Shown here one piece after another: positions 16,052 to 24,350 of a DNA stretch of 64,000 nucleotides. The stretch covers positions 1 through 64,000 of the forward strand of contig DCYS01000002.1 in NCBI GenBank assembly GCA_002331485.1, read 5' to 3'. The position numbers were made by a program, and so were the translations under genes. The DNA is from Flavobacteriales bacterium UBA2104 (lineage in GTDB: Bacteria > Bacteroidota > Bacteroidia > Flavobacteriales_D > Crocinitomicaceae). Numbering within the stretch: the first letter of the stretch is position 1; each line of letters opens with the position of its first letter. The notes beneath the pieces are model-generated. The model did not search any database. It had not been told where the DNA came from and saw only the letters and a program-made list of their open reading frames with translations.

Positions 16052-17892
16052 ATCTCTTCAACGAATTTTTTGAATACTTCTTTGTGTTTTTCAAGGTCGA
16101 GATCTGGTGAAACAGATACCCGTGCAATGTAATCCTTGTCGTCCTCTTTTGTAGTCCCCTGAGTTGAAGTAGCTGGAATTGTCCAGTAACATCCTTTTAA
16201 CTGACCGTAGCTAACACAATACTTGCTTTCGTTAGGAATTTCTGTGATCATCATATCAATCAGCTTTTGATTCAACCTTCTTTTATAGGCCTCTCTTTCT
16301 TCATGAGTATCTCCTTTTGTGGGAAGGTCAAGAGAAAATACAGAAGGTGTAAACTGATCAACTGCGAGTTCCTCAGATACAAAATTGATCTTGGCTTCAG
16401 GCAAAGTCTTTTCGATGAATGTCACAAACTTTCTAGTATTTTTATATGCATCCTTAATTCGTTGTAACATTGAAGGCATCTGTTCAGCTAAAATTTCAAC
16501 TTGTAAATCTGTTGCTTCATTATCACATAATTTCATGTGCTTCTCAATTGGATCCATCAAATCATGAGCTCTTTCATTCGCTACACAGTATCCAGCTGTA
16601 CATTTTCCACCACTAGGAAACTTAGATCCACTGACATAAGATATAGTCCTTATTGGTGATAAAATTCCAGTTTTACTTAAGAACTGTACATTCGGACAAA
16701 AGGTCTGATCAAGAATAAACACAGGGTCCACTGCTTTATTCCCAGCTGGAGTAGATCGTTCTTTACTCAACGCATCCCTCAGCGCCTGTAGATCGGGTAC
16801 TTCAACTCTAGGATTTGTCGGTATTTCAGCGATGATCAAAGGAACAGCATCTTCTGCTGCAACTTGATCCAGCACCTGAGCCGTACTTTGAACCATATCG
16901 TTATCTCCATCTACGGGAAGATCTAATATGTCTACGTTTTCAAGACAGGCAGCAACTCTTCTCGCTTGATCGTTGGTTCCTCCGTAACAATTTGGAGGCA
17001 CAACTATTTTGATCTGTTTACCTGGATAATGTTTGTTCGCATCGTCGATCAATCCCATCATGATAGCATACTGAACAGATAAACCACATGATCCAATAAG
17101 TGCTTTTGATGTCGTTGCTGTTATTTCGTGAATTGAATCGACAACATTTTGCTTATTCTGTTTTGGATCGTTTTTGATATCGATATTAGCATGTTTTCCA
17201 GCAATGATCTTTAATGCAGAAAAACAATCTGCTGGTGTCATAGCAATAGTCTCTCTTCTTCTTACGTGTTGAATCGCGGAAACGTATTCAATGTTCTTCT
17301 CTCCATTAATGATCAAAACACTTCCTAGTTTCTCATTCATTCGCACATAAAAATCAATGTTGGATGTCAATTCGAAATTTTCAAAATCAGCTGATTCGTT
17401 CACATATATTACTGAACCATCAAATGAACTGATCTCATCAATGGACCCCACTTTTTTCATTTCGAAACTGTATCCATAAACACGTTTTACGGTCTCCTCA
17501 TCAAATAACGAAGGGAGATCGTTCGTATAAGCGATCAATGTTTTCTTGTTATCAAACAGGTTCTTTCTAAGAACAGCCAGAAGAGGTATCGTTTGAGAAG
17601 AAAATGTTATAACCTGATCTGCACTGACACCATTAAGCTTGCCAAGAAAAAACTCTAATACTGAAGATAATGGGTGACCTAAACGAATATAGTCATATGC
17701 CGTAGGTAGGTTCGAAAGACTTGAGTCGTCATGGATGCCTTTTTCGTAAAGTGCTTCAAATTGATCTAAGAACTCAGTTTTCGCTAATTTCTCGTTGTAA
17801 ATATCTAATCGATGTGTAGTTAACTTAAGCCAATCTGTTGGTACGTTTTCAATTAATCCATTAATATATCCAAGTACTTTTTCTTCACTCAT
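16048..17892 (-). CDS. Large PLP-dependent fold-type I enzyme
   Basis: A 614-residue protein, much longer than the usual 380-450 of Cys/Met-metabolism enzymes. The centre and C-terminal half show a fold-type I PLP domain: ADCFSALK near 220, an SCGLSVQYAIMMG helix near 270, IAEIPTNPRVEVPDL near 355, VFILDQTF near 398, and probable PLP lysine K424 in SGSKFPSGG. The first ~210 residues form an extra domain with a weak similarity to a second, non-catalytic copy. Reaction unknown; relation to cystathionine gamma-synthase-like proteins is likely. Its end overlaps the convergent SDR gene. Confidence 0.7.
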   Translation of the reverse strand: MSEEKVLGYINGLIENVPTDWLKLTTHRLDIYNEKLAKTEFLDQFEALYEKGIHDDSSLSNLPTAYDYIRLGHPLSSVLEFFLGKLNGVSADQVITFSSQTIPLLAVLRKNLFDNKKTLIAYTNDLPSLFDEETVKRVYGYSFEMKKVGSIDEISSFDGSVIYVNESADFENFELTSNIDFYVRMNEKLGSVLIINGEKNIEYVSAIQHVRRRETIAMTPADCFSALKIIAGKHANIDIKNDPKQNKQNVVDSIHEITATTSKALIGSCGLSVQYAIMMGLIDDANKHYPGKQIKIVVPPNCYGGTNDQARRVAACLENVDILDLPVDGDNDMVQSTAQVLDQVAAEDAVPLIIAEIPTNPRVEVPDLQALRDALSKERSTPAGNKAVDPVFILDQTFCPNVQFLSKTGILSPIRTISYVSGSKFPSGGKCTAGYCVANERAHDLMDPIEKHMKLCDNEATDLQVEILAEQMPSMLQRIKDAYKNTRKFVTFIEKTLPEAKINFVSEELAVDQFTPSVFSLDLPTKGDTHEEREAYKRRLNQKLIDMMITEIPNESKYCVSYGQLKGCYWTIPATSTQGTTKEDDKDYIARVSVSPDLDLEKHKEVFKKFVEEI

Positions 17893-17994
17893 TATCCTTG
17901 ATTTTTGATCGGCGGCAATATAGAAGAATTACGTTAATTATAAAAGGTCTTCGCTGGTTTTATTGGGAATATCTGATACTTTGTGAGAATAGAA

Positions 17995-19578
17995 CTAATG
18001 CACTATATAAACATCATCACCAGACACTTCAGGAAAACGGCTAAACCAATAAGCTCGGTTTTCTGGATTGGGTTCCCTCCAGTATCGATCAAACATATAG
18101 GCAGCTTGAGCAGAGTAGCCATTAACGGATTTTAAACCAAGTGATTGAGCTGCTAACATTGCATCCAACTGATAGTGTACGATATGTGTATTTAAGTTAT
18201 TTAGATCTGGTTCATAGGATACCACTTCACCTTTTGGGATATCCTCCATTTTTTTAACGAGTTTCTGATGCCTTTCTTTCATTACCTCTTTTGAAGTAGT
18301 ATTTGCCGAAGCTGGATCAATTGAATTATCAATGATCAATAATGGGAGCACAAAAATGAAAACGAAGATTTTATAGTTTCTAAGTTTATTCGCGATTAGC
18401 GTTAATATAAATGCTAGACCAATACCGAAAAATAAGAGTTCAATATTTATGATCCTTTCTAAAGCTCTCATCGCCCCAAACCCAGGAAGCTGATAAAGAA
18501 AATAGTAAAGCGAATAATCACCAATTCTTAAAAACAGTATGAACGTTATTAACCCCGTGATCATGAGAATACGCGTGTTTTGAGTATTAAAATTTGTCCG
18601 TTCGATCAATCGTTTCTTAAAAGTTAAAATAATCATGACCGCCAGGCCTAAAGTTGCTAACCAACCAGAAAATAACCAGTGATCCCAAAATGCGACCTGA
18701 TCTCCACCAATAAAATTTTCAATTGGTGTGTGAATCAGTGTACCAGGATGTGCAGATAAGTAACTTTCTATGGTTGGGATACTTTCTTTTACGTAGTGGT
18801 AATCGTGAATTGGATTGCTCTTAGATCTTCTCAGATAAGGAGCAAACAGAATATAGAGTAAAAACAAATTGACCACTATTGCTGATAAATAGATCAATTT
18901 GTTTCGCAATGTCTTGATCTCGGCGATAAACAAATTCCATTTACTGTATAGAATTATCGAAAACATTACAACGAATGGAATGAAAGTCATGAATCCAAGA
19001 TAAATTCCACAGTAGAAGGTGTAGGTTAAACTCGTAATCGATAGAAAGAACCATTTCCAGTGCATTTTATCCTTCCATAGAAAGAGAAATAACAACGTTA
19101 AAGGAATCGCAAATCGCGGAAAAGTTTGAGCGTGATTCATTTGAGCAGCTAAGCCAAGCGAAAAAGCAAAAACAAAAGCTGCGATACCGCTAAACCAGGA
19201 TTTTTTTGATAAATAGACAACAAGCAGGTATGCACAGACGTAGTTTAAAACTGATAAAGCCAAAACCCACCATTGAAAAGCTGAGAATATATCTAAGCCT
19301 ATTAAACGAAAAAATGAATAGATCGGAGCGCTTCCAAGTAGATTGTCTGATAATGAAATTACTTCAGCTTCAGGATACATGAATCCCGAATTCCAAAATT
19401 GATCTACAGCTCCGGTGAAATATTGATAACAATGCTCCAGAATGAAAAGGTTGAATCTTGTATCCCCAAGATCTCCTGGTAAAAGTGATAAGTCACCACC
19501 AAAGTAAGTAGAGATCAGAACATAAAGCCCTATTCCCAGAGGTAAAAAGAAAGCGACAAACCGTTCCAGCCAACTCAT
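17995..19578 (-). CDS. Multi-pass membrane protein, GT-C glycosyltransferase-like
   Basis: A 527-residue inner-membrane protein with about 11-12 transmembrane segments. The first periplasmic loop contains GDLGDTRFNLFILEHCYQY, with the acidic Asp pattern typical of GT-C (lipid-phosphate-sugar dependent) enzymes and YfhO-like proteins; the C-terminal ~110 residues are hydrophilic and periplasmic. It may transfer sugars to surface glycans. ATG at 19576-19578 is preferred to a TTG two codons earlier. The gene begins 6 bp after the lipoprotein stop and is probably co-transcribed with it and the metallo-hydrolase. Confidence 0.6.
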   Translation of the reverse strand: MSWLERFVAFFLPLGIGLYVLISTYFGGDLSLLPGDLGDTRFNLFILEHCYQYFTGAVDQFWNSGFMYPEAEVISLSDNLLGSAPIYSFFRLIGLDIFSAFQWWVLALSVLNYVCAYLLVVYLSKKSWFSGIAAFVFAFSLGLAAQMNHAQTFPRFAIPLTLLFLFLWKDKMHWKWFFLSITSLTYTFYCGIYLGFMTFIPFVVMFSIILYSKWNLFIAEIKTLRNKLIYLSAIVVNLFLLYILFAPYLRRSKSNPIHDYHYVKESIPTIESYLSAHPGTLIHTPIENFIGGDQVAFWDHWLFSGWLATLGLAVMIILTFKKRLIERTNFNTQNTRILMITGLITFILFLRIGDYSLYYFLYQLPGFGAMRALERIINIELLFFGIGLAFILTLIANKLRNYKIFVFIFVLPLLIIDNSIDPASANTTSKEVMKERHQKLVKKMEDIPKGEVVSYEPDLNNLNTHIVHYQLDAMLAAQSLGLKSVNGYSAQAAYMFDRYWREPNPENRAYWFSRFPEVSGDDVYIVH

Positions 19579-19584
19579 GATCAA

Positions 19585-20598
19585 TTATTGAATAAAAGTG
19601 TATTTGAACAGGAATCGTTTGTCGAGGTTGCTTGATGTTGTGTCTGCATTTTGCTTCAGAATAATTTGTTTAGGAAGACGATTCCCCGAGTATTTTATCT
19701 CAGCAGATTCGTTATAGATAAAATCGTCTGCCTCACTAAATATGGAATCACTTAAACTCAGGCACCATCCATCGTTGTCATAGTTGAAATTCCTTTTTTG
19801 ATAAAATCCTTCATCATAGAGTCGTTGAGATTTTATCAGTCCATTTTCGAAATAATTTCTTTTTTCAGCATAGGTCTTTTCAACCAGGTTATCTAGTTTG
19901 AAAGCCTCTTTGAAGTTCTTTGGGTTCCCAAAATAATAGTAGTTCGAACCGTCAGCATTGAAGTTCTGATCAATGAACGCAACGTTCCATGTTGCTGTGT
20001 CTTTTAAGAATACATGCTCCTCTTTTAGAACAGATAGTGCATTTCTAAAGACCAAACTCAAACTGTCTTCAGACTTGAAGACAAGACGGTCGAAAATTTT
20101 TAAGTCTTCAACTTGATCAAGCAAACCTTGAAACGAGCTTTTTTCTTTATTGAACTTATATTTTGTTGAAACTACTGGAGAACTGTATCCTGTTGAGTCG
20201 GGAGACTTTTTGTAATTGAACTCATGAGAGGCAATATGGATAGCTTCAACATATTCATCAAGCAAGACTTCTTCCACAGCACCACTTTCATTGAATGTGA
20301 ATTTCCATATCTCGTCGGGGAATGTGTCCTTAACCACAATAGTATCTCTACCTTCCTGAAATCGATAAGCGGAGATGGTGATGCTTTCTATACTGTCTTC
20401 TTTGATTTTATTTGAGTTGAACCAAATAGGGAAGCTTACATTATGAAAGGATTCAGTGTTGAATAATTCCCAATTCATAAGCTGATCAACCACAGGAGGA
20501 TCTGGTTGTACAACTGGATCTTCTACTTTTTCATCTTCGCAACTTAAAAAGACGATAGCGAGAATTAGAAACATTATATGTCTGACCGAATTATTCAT
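19585..20598 (-). CDS. Lipoprotein of unknown function
   Basis: A 337-residue protein with a signal peptide and lipobox at about residues 1-20 (VFLSC, Cys20), followed by a proline-rich linker (PVVQPDPPVVDQ). The rest is rich in charged residues and aromatic strands, with KYKFNKEKSSFQGLLDQVED in the middle, and no recognised domain. It would be anchored in the outer membrane. Its start codon overlaps the stop of the metallo-hydrolase gene (ATGA) and it is followed 6 bp later by the GT-C-like gene, so it may serve the same surface process. Confidence 0.6.
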   Translation of the reverse strand: MNNSVRHIMFLILAIVFLSCEDEKVEDPVVQPDPPVVDQLMNWELFNTESFHNVSFPIWFNSNKIKEDSIESITISAYRFQEGRDTIVVKDTFPDEIWKFTFNESGAVEEVLLDEYVEAIHIASHEFNYKKSPDSTGYSSPVVSTKYKFNKEKSSFQGLLDQVEDLKIFDRLVFKSEDSLSLVFRNALSVLKEEHVFLKDTATWNVAFIDQNFNADGSNYYYFGNPKNFKEAFKLDNLVEKTYAEKRNYFENGLIKSQRLYDEGFYQKRNFNYDNDGWCLSLSDSIFSEADDFIYNESAEIKYSGNRLPKQIILKQNADTTSSNLDKRFLFKYTFIQ

Positions 20599-21995
20599 GT
20601 ACTAAATTTCTCGTTTTTTGACGGAATTACAATGGAATGATGTCCAGCTTCTTTTAATTTTTTCTTGAAAAACTGTTGAACCTCAGGCTCTCCATGCACC
20701 AAAAAAAGTTTTTTCACCTTTCCAGGATTCATATATCCAAGATATTTTATCATTTCCTCATAGTCGCCGTGAGCACTCAACGATTTAATATAGACGATCT
20801 CAGCTTTCACCTCTTTTTCATCTCCAAATATCGTAACCTTCTTTTCTCCACGCTGCAATTTACCGGCTAAAGAGTTTGGCTCTGCATATCCAACGAATAG
20901 AATGGTATTCTTTGGGTCTTCTATTCCGTGATAAATATGATGTTTTACTCTTCCTGCGTCAGCCATTCCAGATGCAGAAATTATTACACTTGGTCGTTCT
21001 GAAGCATTCAATCGTTTCGACTCAGATATCTCTTTGGTATAAGAAAGCTTATTAAATCCGAAAGGGTCTTTTCTTGACTGACAAAAGCGCTGAACTTCTT
21101 TTGTTAAAAGATGAGCGTATTTTCTGGTAATATCTGTGGCATCCGTTGCAAGCGGACTATCGACAAATATTTTGACTTCGGGTAATAAACCATGAAGATC
21201 TAATTTGTTAAGTGCAAAGACTAACTCTTGAGTTCGACCAAGGCTGAATGCCGGAATAATGAGTTTCCCCTTTTTTTCTTTGAACGTATGTAAAAGCGTA
21301 CTCAGTAATTGTTGTTCAGCATCAATTGTTCGATCATGAAGACGGTCACCATATGTAGACTCACATATTACATAATCTGCTTGTGGAACGGGATCTGGAT
21401 CTCTGATCAGAGAGGTTCCATACCTTCCAATATCTGCAGTGAACAGGACCGTATGTTGCTCACTCAGCTCATCAATATTCAAATATATCGCAGCACTTCC
21501 CAGTATGTGACCATTTGGGATAAACGTAGCCTCAATTCCATCAATGATCTTTACGCTTTCATTTTCACGAACAATAACAAATTGCTCTAAGGCTTTTTCT
21601 ACGTGTTTTGCGGTATAAAGTGGATGATATGCATTTTCTTCATCTCTACCGTGTCGCTTATTGGAGTAGTGGACATCGGCTTCTTGAATATATGCGCTAT
21701 CTCTCAGCATGATCTCACACAGAGCATAGGTAGCTTCAGTGCAAAATATATCGCCCTCAAATCCATCCTTTACGAATTTTGGGATCAATCCAGAGTGATC
21801 AATATGTGCATGTGACAAAAGAATTGCATCGATCTCCGAAGGGTTTGCAAAATCCTCATTATTCAACTTGTACGTTTCTTTACCCAAACCTTGATACATG
21901 CCACAGTCCAGCATCACTCGCTTATTATCCCATAAACGAATAATGTGTTTACTTCCTGTTACTGTACCTGCTGCTCCGGCAAACGTGATTTCCAT
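20595..21995 (-). CDS. MBL-fold beta-CASP metallo-hydrolase (RNA-processing type)
   Basis: A 466-residue cytoplasmic metallo-beta-lactamase-fold hydrolase with the zinc motif HAHIDHSG (H62, H64, D66, H67), later ligands in NGHILGSA and FTADIGR, and a beta-CASP insertion followed by the C-terminal RNA-specificity segment (SLSAHGDYEEMIKYL, then LVHGEPEVQQFF). Such CPSF-73/RNase J-like proteins act as RNA nucleases; this shorter form is of the type annotated 'MBL fold metallo-hydrolase RNA specificity domain-containing'. True substrate is unproven. It heads a minus-strand operon with a lipoprotein and a GT-C-like protein. Confidence 0.9.
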   Translation of the reverse strand: MEITFAGAAGTVTGSKHIIRLWDNKRVMLDCGMYQGLGKETYKLNNEDFANPSEIDAILLSHAHIDHSGLIPKFVKDGFEGDIFCTEATYALCEIMLRDSAYIQEADVHYSNKRHGRDEENAYHPLYTAKHVEKALEQFVIVRENESVKIIDGIEATFIPNGHILGSAAIYLNIDELSEQHTVLFTADIGRYGTSLIRDPDPVPQADYVICESTYGDRLHDRTIDAEQQLLSTLLHTFKEKKGKLIIPAFSLGRTQELVFALNKLDLHGLLPEVKIFVDSPLATDATDITRKYAHLLTKEVQRFCQSRKDPFGFNKLSYTKEISESKRLNASERPSVIISASGMADAGRVKHHIYHGIEDPKNTILFVGYAEPNSLAGKLQRGEKKVTIFGDEKEVKAEIVYIKSLSAHGDYEEMIKYLGYMNPGKVKKLFLVHGEPEVQQFFKKKLKEAGHHSIVIPSKNEKFST

Positions 21996-22126
21996 ATTGG
22001 TATATTGATCTTGAGAGTAAAACTACAAAAATCGTTTTTTGAAAGGTTCCTAATCATTGAAAATAAAACGTTGTTGAGATCAAGGTCATTCAGATCGAGG
22101 ATTAGCAGTAGATTTACAAATAGCGT

Positions 22127-22164
22127 AAAATCCGTGTGTCAGCAATGATGCTCGGATTTTTTTT
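22127..22164 (+). terminator. Terminator-like hairpin without an upstream gene
   Basis: AAAATCCG (22127-22134) pairs with CGGATTTT (22153-22160) and is followed by more T to 22164. The nearest upstream plus-strand gene ends at 16051. It could end a small RNA starting within 22000-22100, or protect the downstream gene from antisense transcription. Confidence 0.5.
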
Positions 22165-22302
22165 GGTTAATATTGATAGGAATGTTATTAATCTAATAGC
22201 TAAATAAGATGTATGTCTGTCGTGCATTTTTGGATCATTGACTTAATAAAAAACGCTACTTATAAATAAAAAATAAACTGAAAAATTTGGAATTCTCCAA
22301 CT

Positions 22303-22310
22303 GGGGGGGG
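22303..22310 (+). repeat. Homopolymeric tract of eight G
   Basis: Eight consecutive G in otherwise AT-rich DNA, 36 bp before the ATG of the fibre-like gene. In other bacteria such tracts in leaders or 5' coding regions of surface genes change length by replication slippage. Whether it varies here cannot be seen from one sequence. Confidence 0.6.
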
Positions 22311-22346
22311 TACATTAGAGTTTTTAAACACTTAAAACACAAACTG

Positions 22347-23456
22347 ATGAAACCAACAATTAGCTTGACCACTTTTCTTGTGGTACTTACTTTTTTATTA
22401 TCGATTCACTACACCTTTTCCCAGGGTAACAGCAATGGAAATGCGAATTCCAATAACAATGCAAATGGAAACGCCTTGAAATGGGAAACGCAAGGGAATA
22501 ATGCAGATACTTCTCATTTTATTGGTACAACGAACCCTATAGCTTTAAAAATGCGAACCAACAATGTTGAGCGATTGCGCATTACAAAAGACGGTAAATT
22601 TGGTATTGGTATATCTAATCCGTTAGAAAAATTTGAATTGCAAGGGAATCTTAAATTGACGGGGGATATCATTTTTTCCGATTATGCTGACGTTAACGAT
22701 ACAACGGATAAAGTTCTTTTTGTTGATAAAAATGGTAAAACGCAAACAAAAAGTTTGAAGGATTTAAGTGACTTCTTGTATGTTCCATATAATTGTGATG
22801 AATTACTGGACATAAATGGAAATGTTGTGGAGCCAACATGGAGTAATGGGCTAAATAAAATCTATAATGCTTGTCCCATTAATGTTGGTATAGGTACTCC
22901 TTCCCCTCAATTCACATTAGATGCAAGAGGGCAGATTCGTGTGACTCGTAATATTTTCTTGGGTTCACTTGCCAATTATGATTTTAATGATGTAGCAAGA
23001 TTACACATTGTAAATGTACAGAATCTTGAGCCAGATAATAAAGGAGATTTTATACGTCTTGAAACTTACTCTACAAGCGAAGATGGTAACCTGGAGACGG
23101 TTTTCAAAGTCGATCAAAATGGATACGTAACTGCTCGAGATGTAAAAGTAACACTTGACCCGATTCCTGATTATGTATTCCTTCCAGATTACGATTTGCC
23201 AACCATAGAAGAGCAAGCCACATTCATCAGGAATAATGGACATTTATTGAGAATGCCTTCCGAATCTGAAATACTTCAAACTAAATTAGGATTGGGAAAA
23301 ATTGTTATGAACAATCTTCGTATCAGTGAAGAACAGATGCTTTATATCATTGAAGTAAATGAAGAGGTAGAAGAACTGGAGGAAGAGAATGAAGATTTAC
23401 AAAAACGCGTCGAAGAACTTGAGCGTCTTGTGAAAAAAATGTTAGAGCAGCAGTAA
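22347..23456 (+). CDS. Secreted fibre-like protein with C-terminal coiled coil
   Basis: A 369-residue secreted protein. The signal peptide ends around YTFSQ (residue 25); a short Asn/Gly-rich stretch follows. Two copies of a GIG-x(4)-P segment (FGIGISNP near 90; NVGIGTPSP near 185) match the repeats found in phage tail-fibre-like and S74-peptidase-associated proteins of Bacteroidota. The C-terminus (about 325-368) is a strong heptad coiled coil rich in Glu and Leu, which normally trimerises the intramolecular chaperone of such fibres. No T9SS domain or self-cleaving Ser/Lys dyad is evident. ATG at 22347 is chosen because it directly precedes the signal peptide. Confidence 0.72.
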   Translation: MKPTISLTTFLVVLTFLLSIHYTFSQGNSNGNANSNNNANGNALKWETQGNNADTSHFIGTTNPIALKMRTNNVERLRITKDGKFGIGISNPLEKFELQGNLKLTGDIIFSDYADVNDTTDKVLFVDKNGKTQTKSLKDLSDFLYVPYNCDELLDINGNVVEPTWSNGLNKIYNACPINVGIGTPSPQFTLDARGQIRVTRNIFLGSLANYDFNDVARLHIVNVQNLEPDNKGDFIRLETYSTSEDGNLETVFKVDQNGYVTARDVKVTLDPIPDYVFLPDYDLPTIEEQATFIRNNGHLLRMPSESEILQTKLGLGKIVMNNLRISEEQMLYIIEVNEEVEELEEENEDLQKRVEELERLVKKMLEQQ

Positions 23457-23541
23457 AGTAATCTGATTGTAGATCACCTGTATTTTTGTTATCAAACGTA
23501 TCTGTACCTCTTGACGTCTTAAGAGGTAAACATATTACTGT

Positions 23542-24345
23542 ATGAAATATAAACGAATAAGACAACTTGCATTTATGTTACTCTCCTTAACGGTTGTTTT
23601 AGCCTGTAAAAAGGAACAACCCCAAATGAATACAGAGGAAAAAGACCCTTGTGATTGTGCTAGTGAGGTGAGCGCGGATTTTGAAATCTGGGAAGGAAGT
23701 AGTCAGGTTCCGAATCCTCGACAGACATTAACCGATACTACTTATAAAGATAGAACTGTAGAGTTTCGTGCGCAGGAGGAGAATGCAGAATACACCTGGT
23801 ACATTGGATCAGATGTTGAGACGGGGCAAGTAACCTGGAAATATTTTCCCGACCAATGGGCCAATCAGGATATCCCAATAACCTTGGTAGTAAAAAAAGA
23901 ACCAAATAGCGTGTGCTTTCCTGAAGATGATGGATATGATTCGATCACGAAAACATTTCATATTTCTGATTATTGGCAGGAGACAACGAATGATGTTGAT
24001 TTGGGACCAATTGAAGGAACGTATCGTGTGAAATCAGAACACCTCGCTGATAGTTTTGATGTCGAGTTTTATGCTGATAAAAATTTTCAAGGAGAAATCA
24101 TGTTTAATATCATCAATTACGATGGAGAGGGGTCCAATTGTATTGATCAAGCAAGAATAACGGGTTCAAATTACAGGCAGGTTTGGACAACAAACGGAAC
24201 GGGTTCTCTCGTTTGTGATGCATTGAGAGGATACATTCATAACAGATTAGATGGAGTGACAGAAATGCATTTTTCGTTTGGTTCTACCGGTCCAAATAAT
24301 CCAGATTATTACGAACGAACTTATTTTGGAAGAAAACTTAACTAG
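23542..24345 (+). CDS. Lipoprotein of unknown function with PKD-like region
   Basis: A 267-residue lipoprotein: signal peptide 1-21 with lipobox ending at Cys22 (VVLACKK), then a Glu-rich linker with DPCDC. The first half reads like a PKD/Ig-type beta domain (VEFRAQEENAEYTWYIGSD), the second half (from about 145) a lipocalin-like domain with IEGTYRVKSEHLADSFDVEF. The function is not known. It sits 85 bp after the fibre-like gene and 5 bp before the T9SS cargo gene, so it is probably part of a four-gene surface operon. Confidence 0.65.
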   Translation: MKYKRIRQLAFMLLSLTVVLACKKEQPQMNTEEKDPCDCASEVSADFEIWEGSSQVPNPRQTLTDTTYKDRTVEFRAQEENAEYTWYIGSDVETGQVTWKYFPDQWANQDIPITLVVKKEPNSVCFPEDDGYDSITKTFHISDYWQETTNDVDLGPIEGTYRVKSEHLADSFDVEFYADKNFQGEIMFNIINYDGEGSNCIDQARITGSNYRQVWTTNGTGSLVCDALRGYIHNRLDGVTEMHFSFGSTGPNNPDYYERTYFGRKLN

Positions 24346-24350
24346 AAATT

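Larger units (their letters stand above)
21996..22346. other. Divergent intergenic region of 351 bp
   Basis: This lies between the start of the metallo-hydrolase gene (minus strand) and the fibre-like gene (plus strand). It contains a plus-strand terminator-like hairpin at 22127-22164 with no gene in front of it, a weak TTG-N20-TATAAATA promoter-like pair at 22238-22268, and a run of eight G at 22303-22310. No complete open reading frame of interest was found. Confidence 0.6.
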
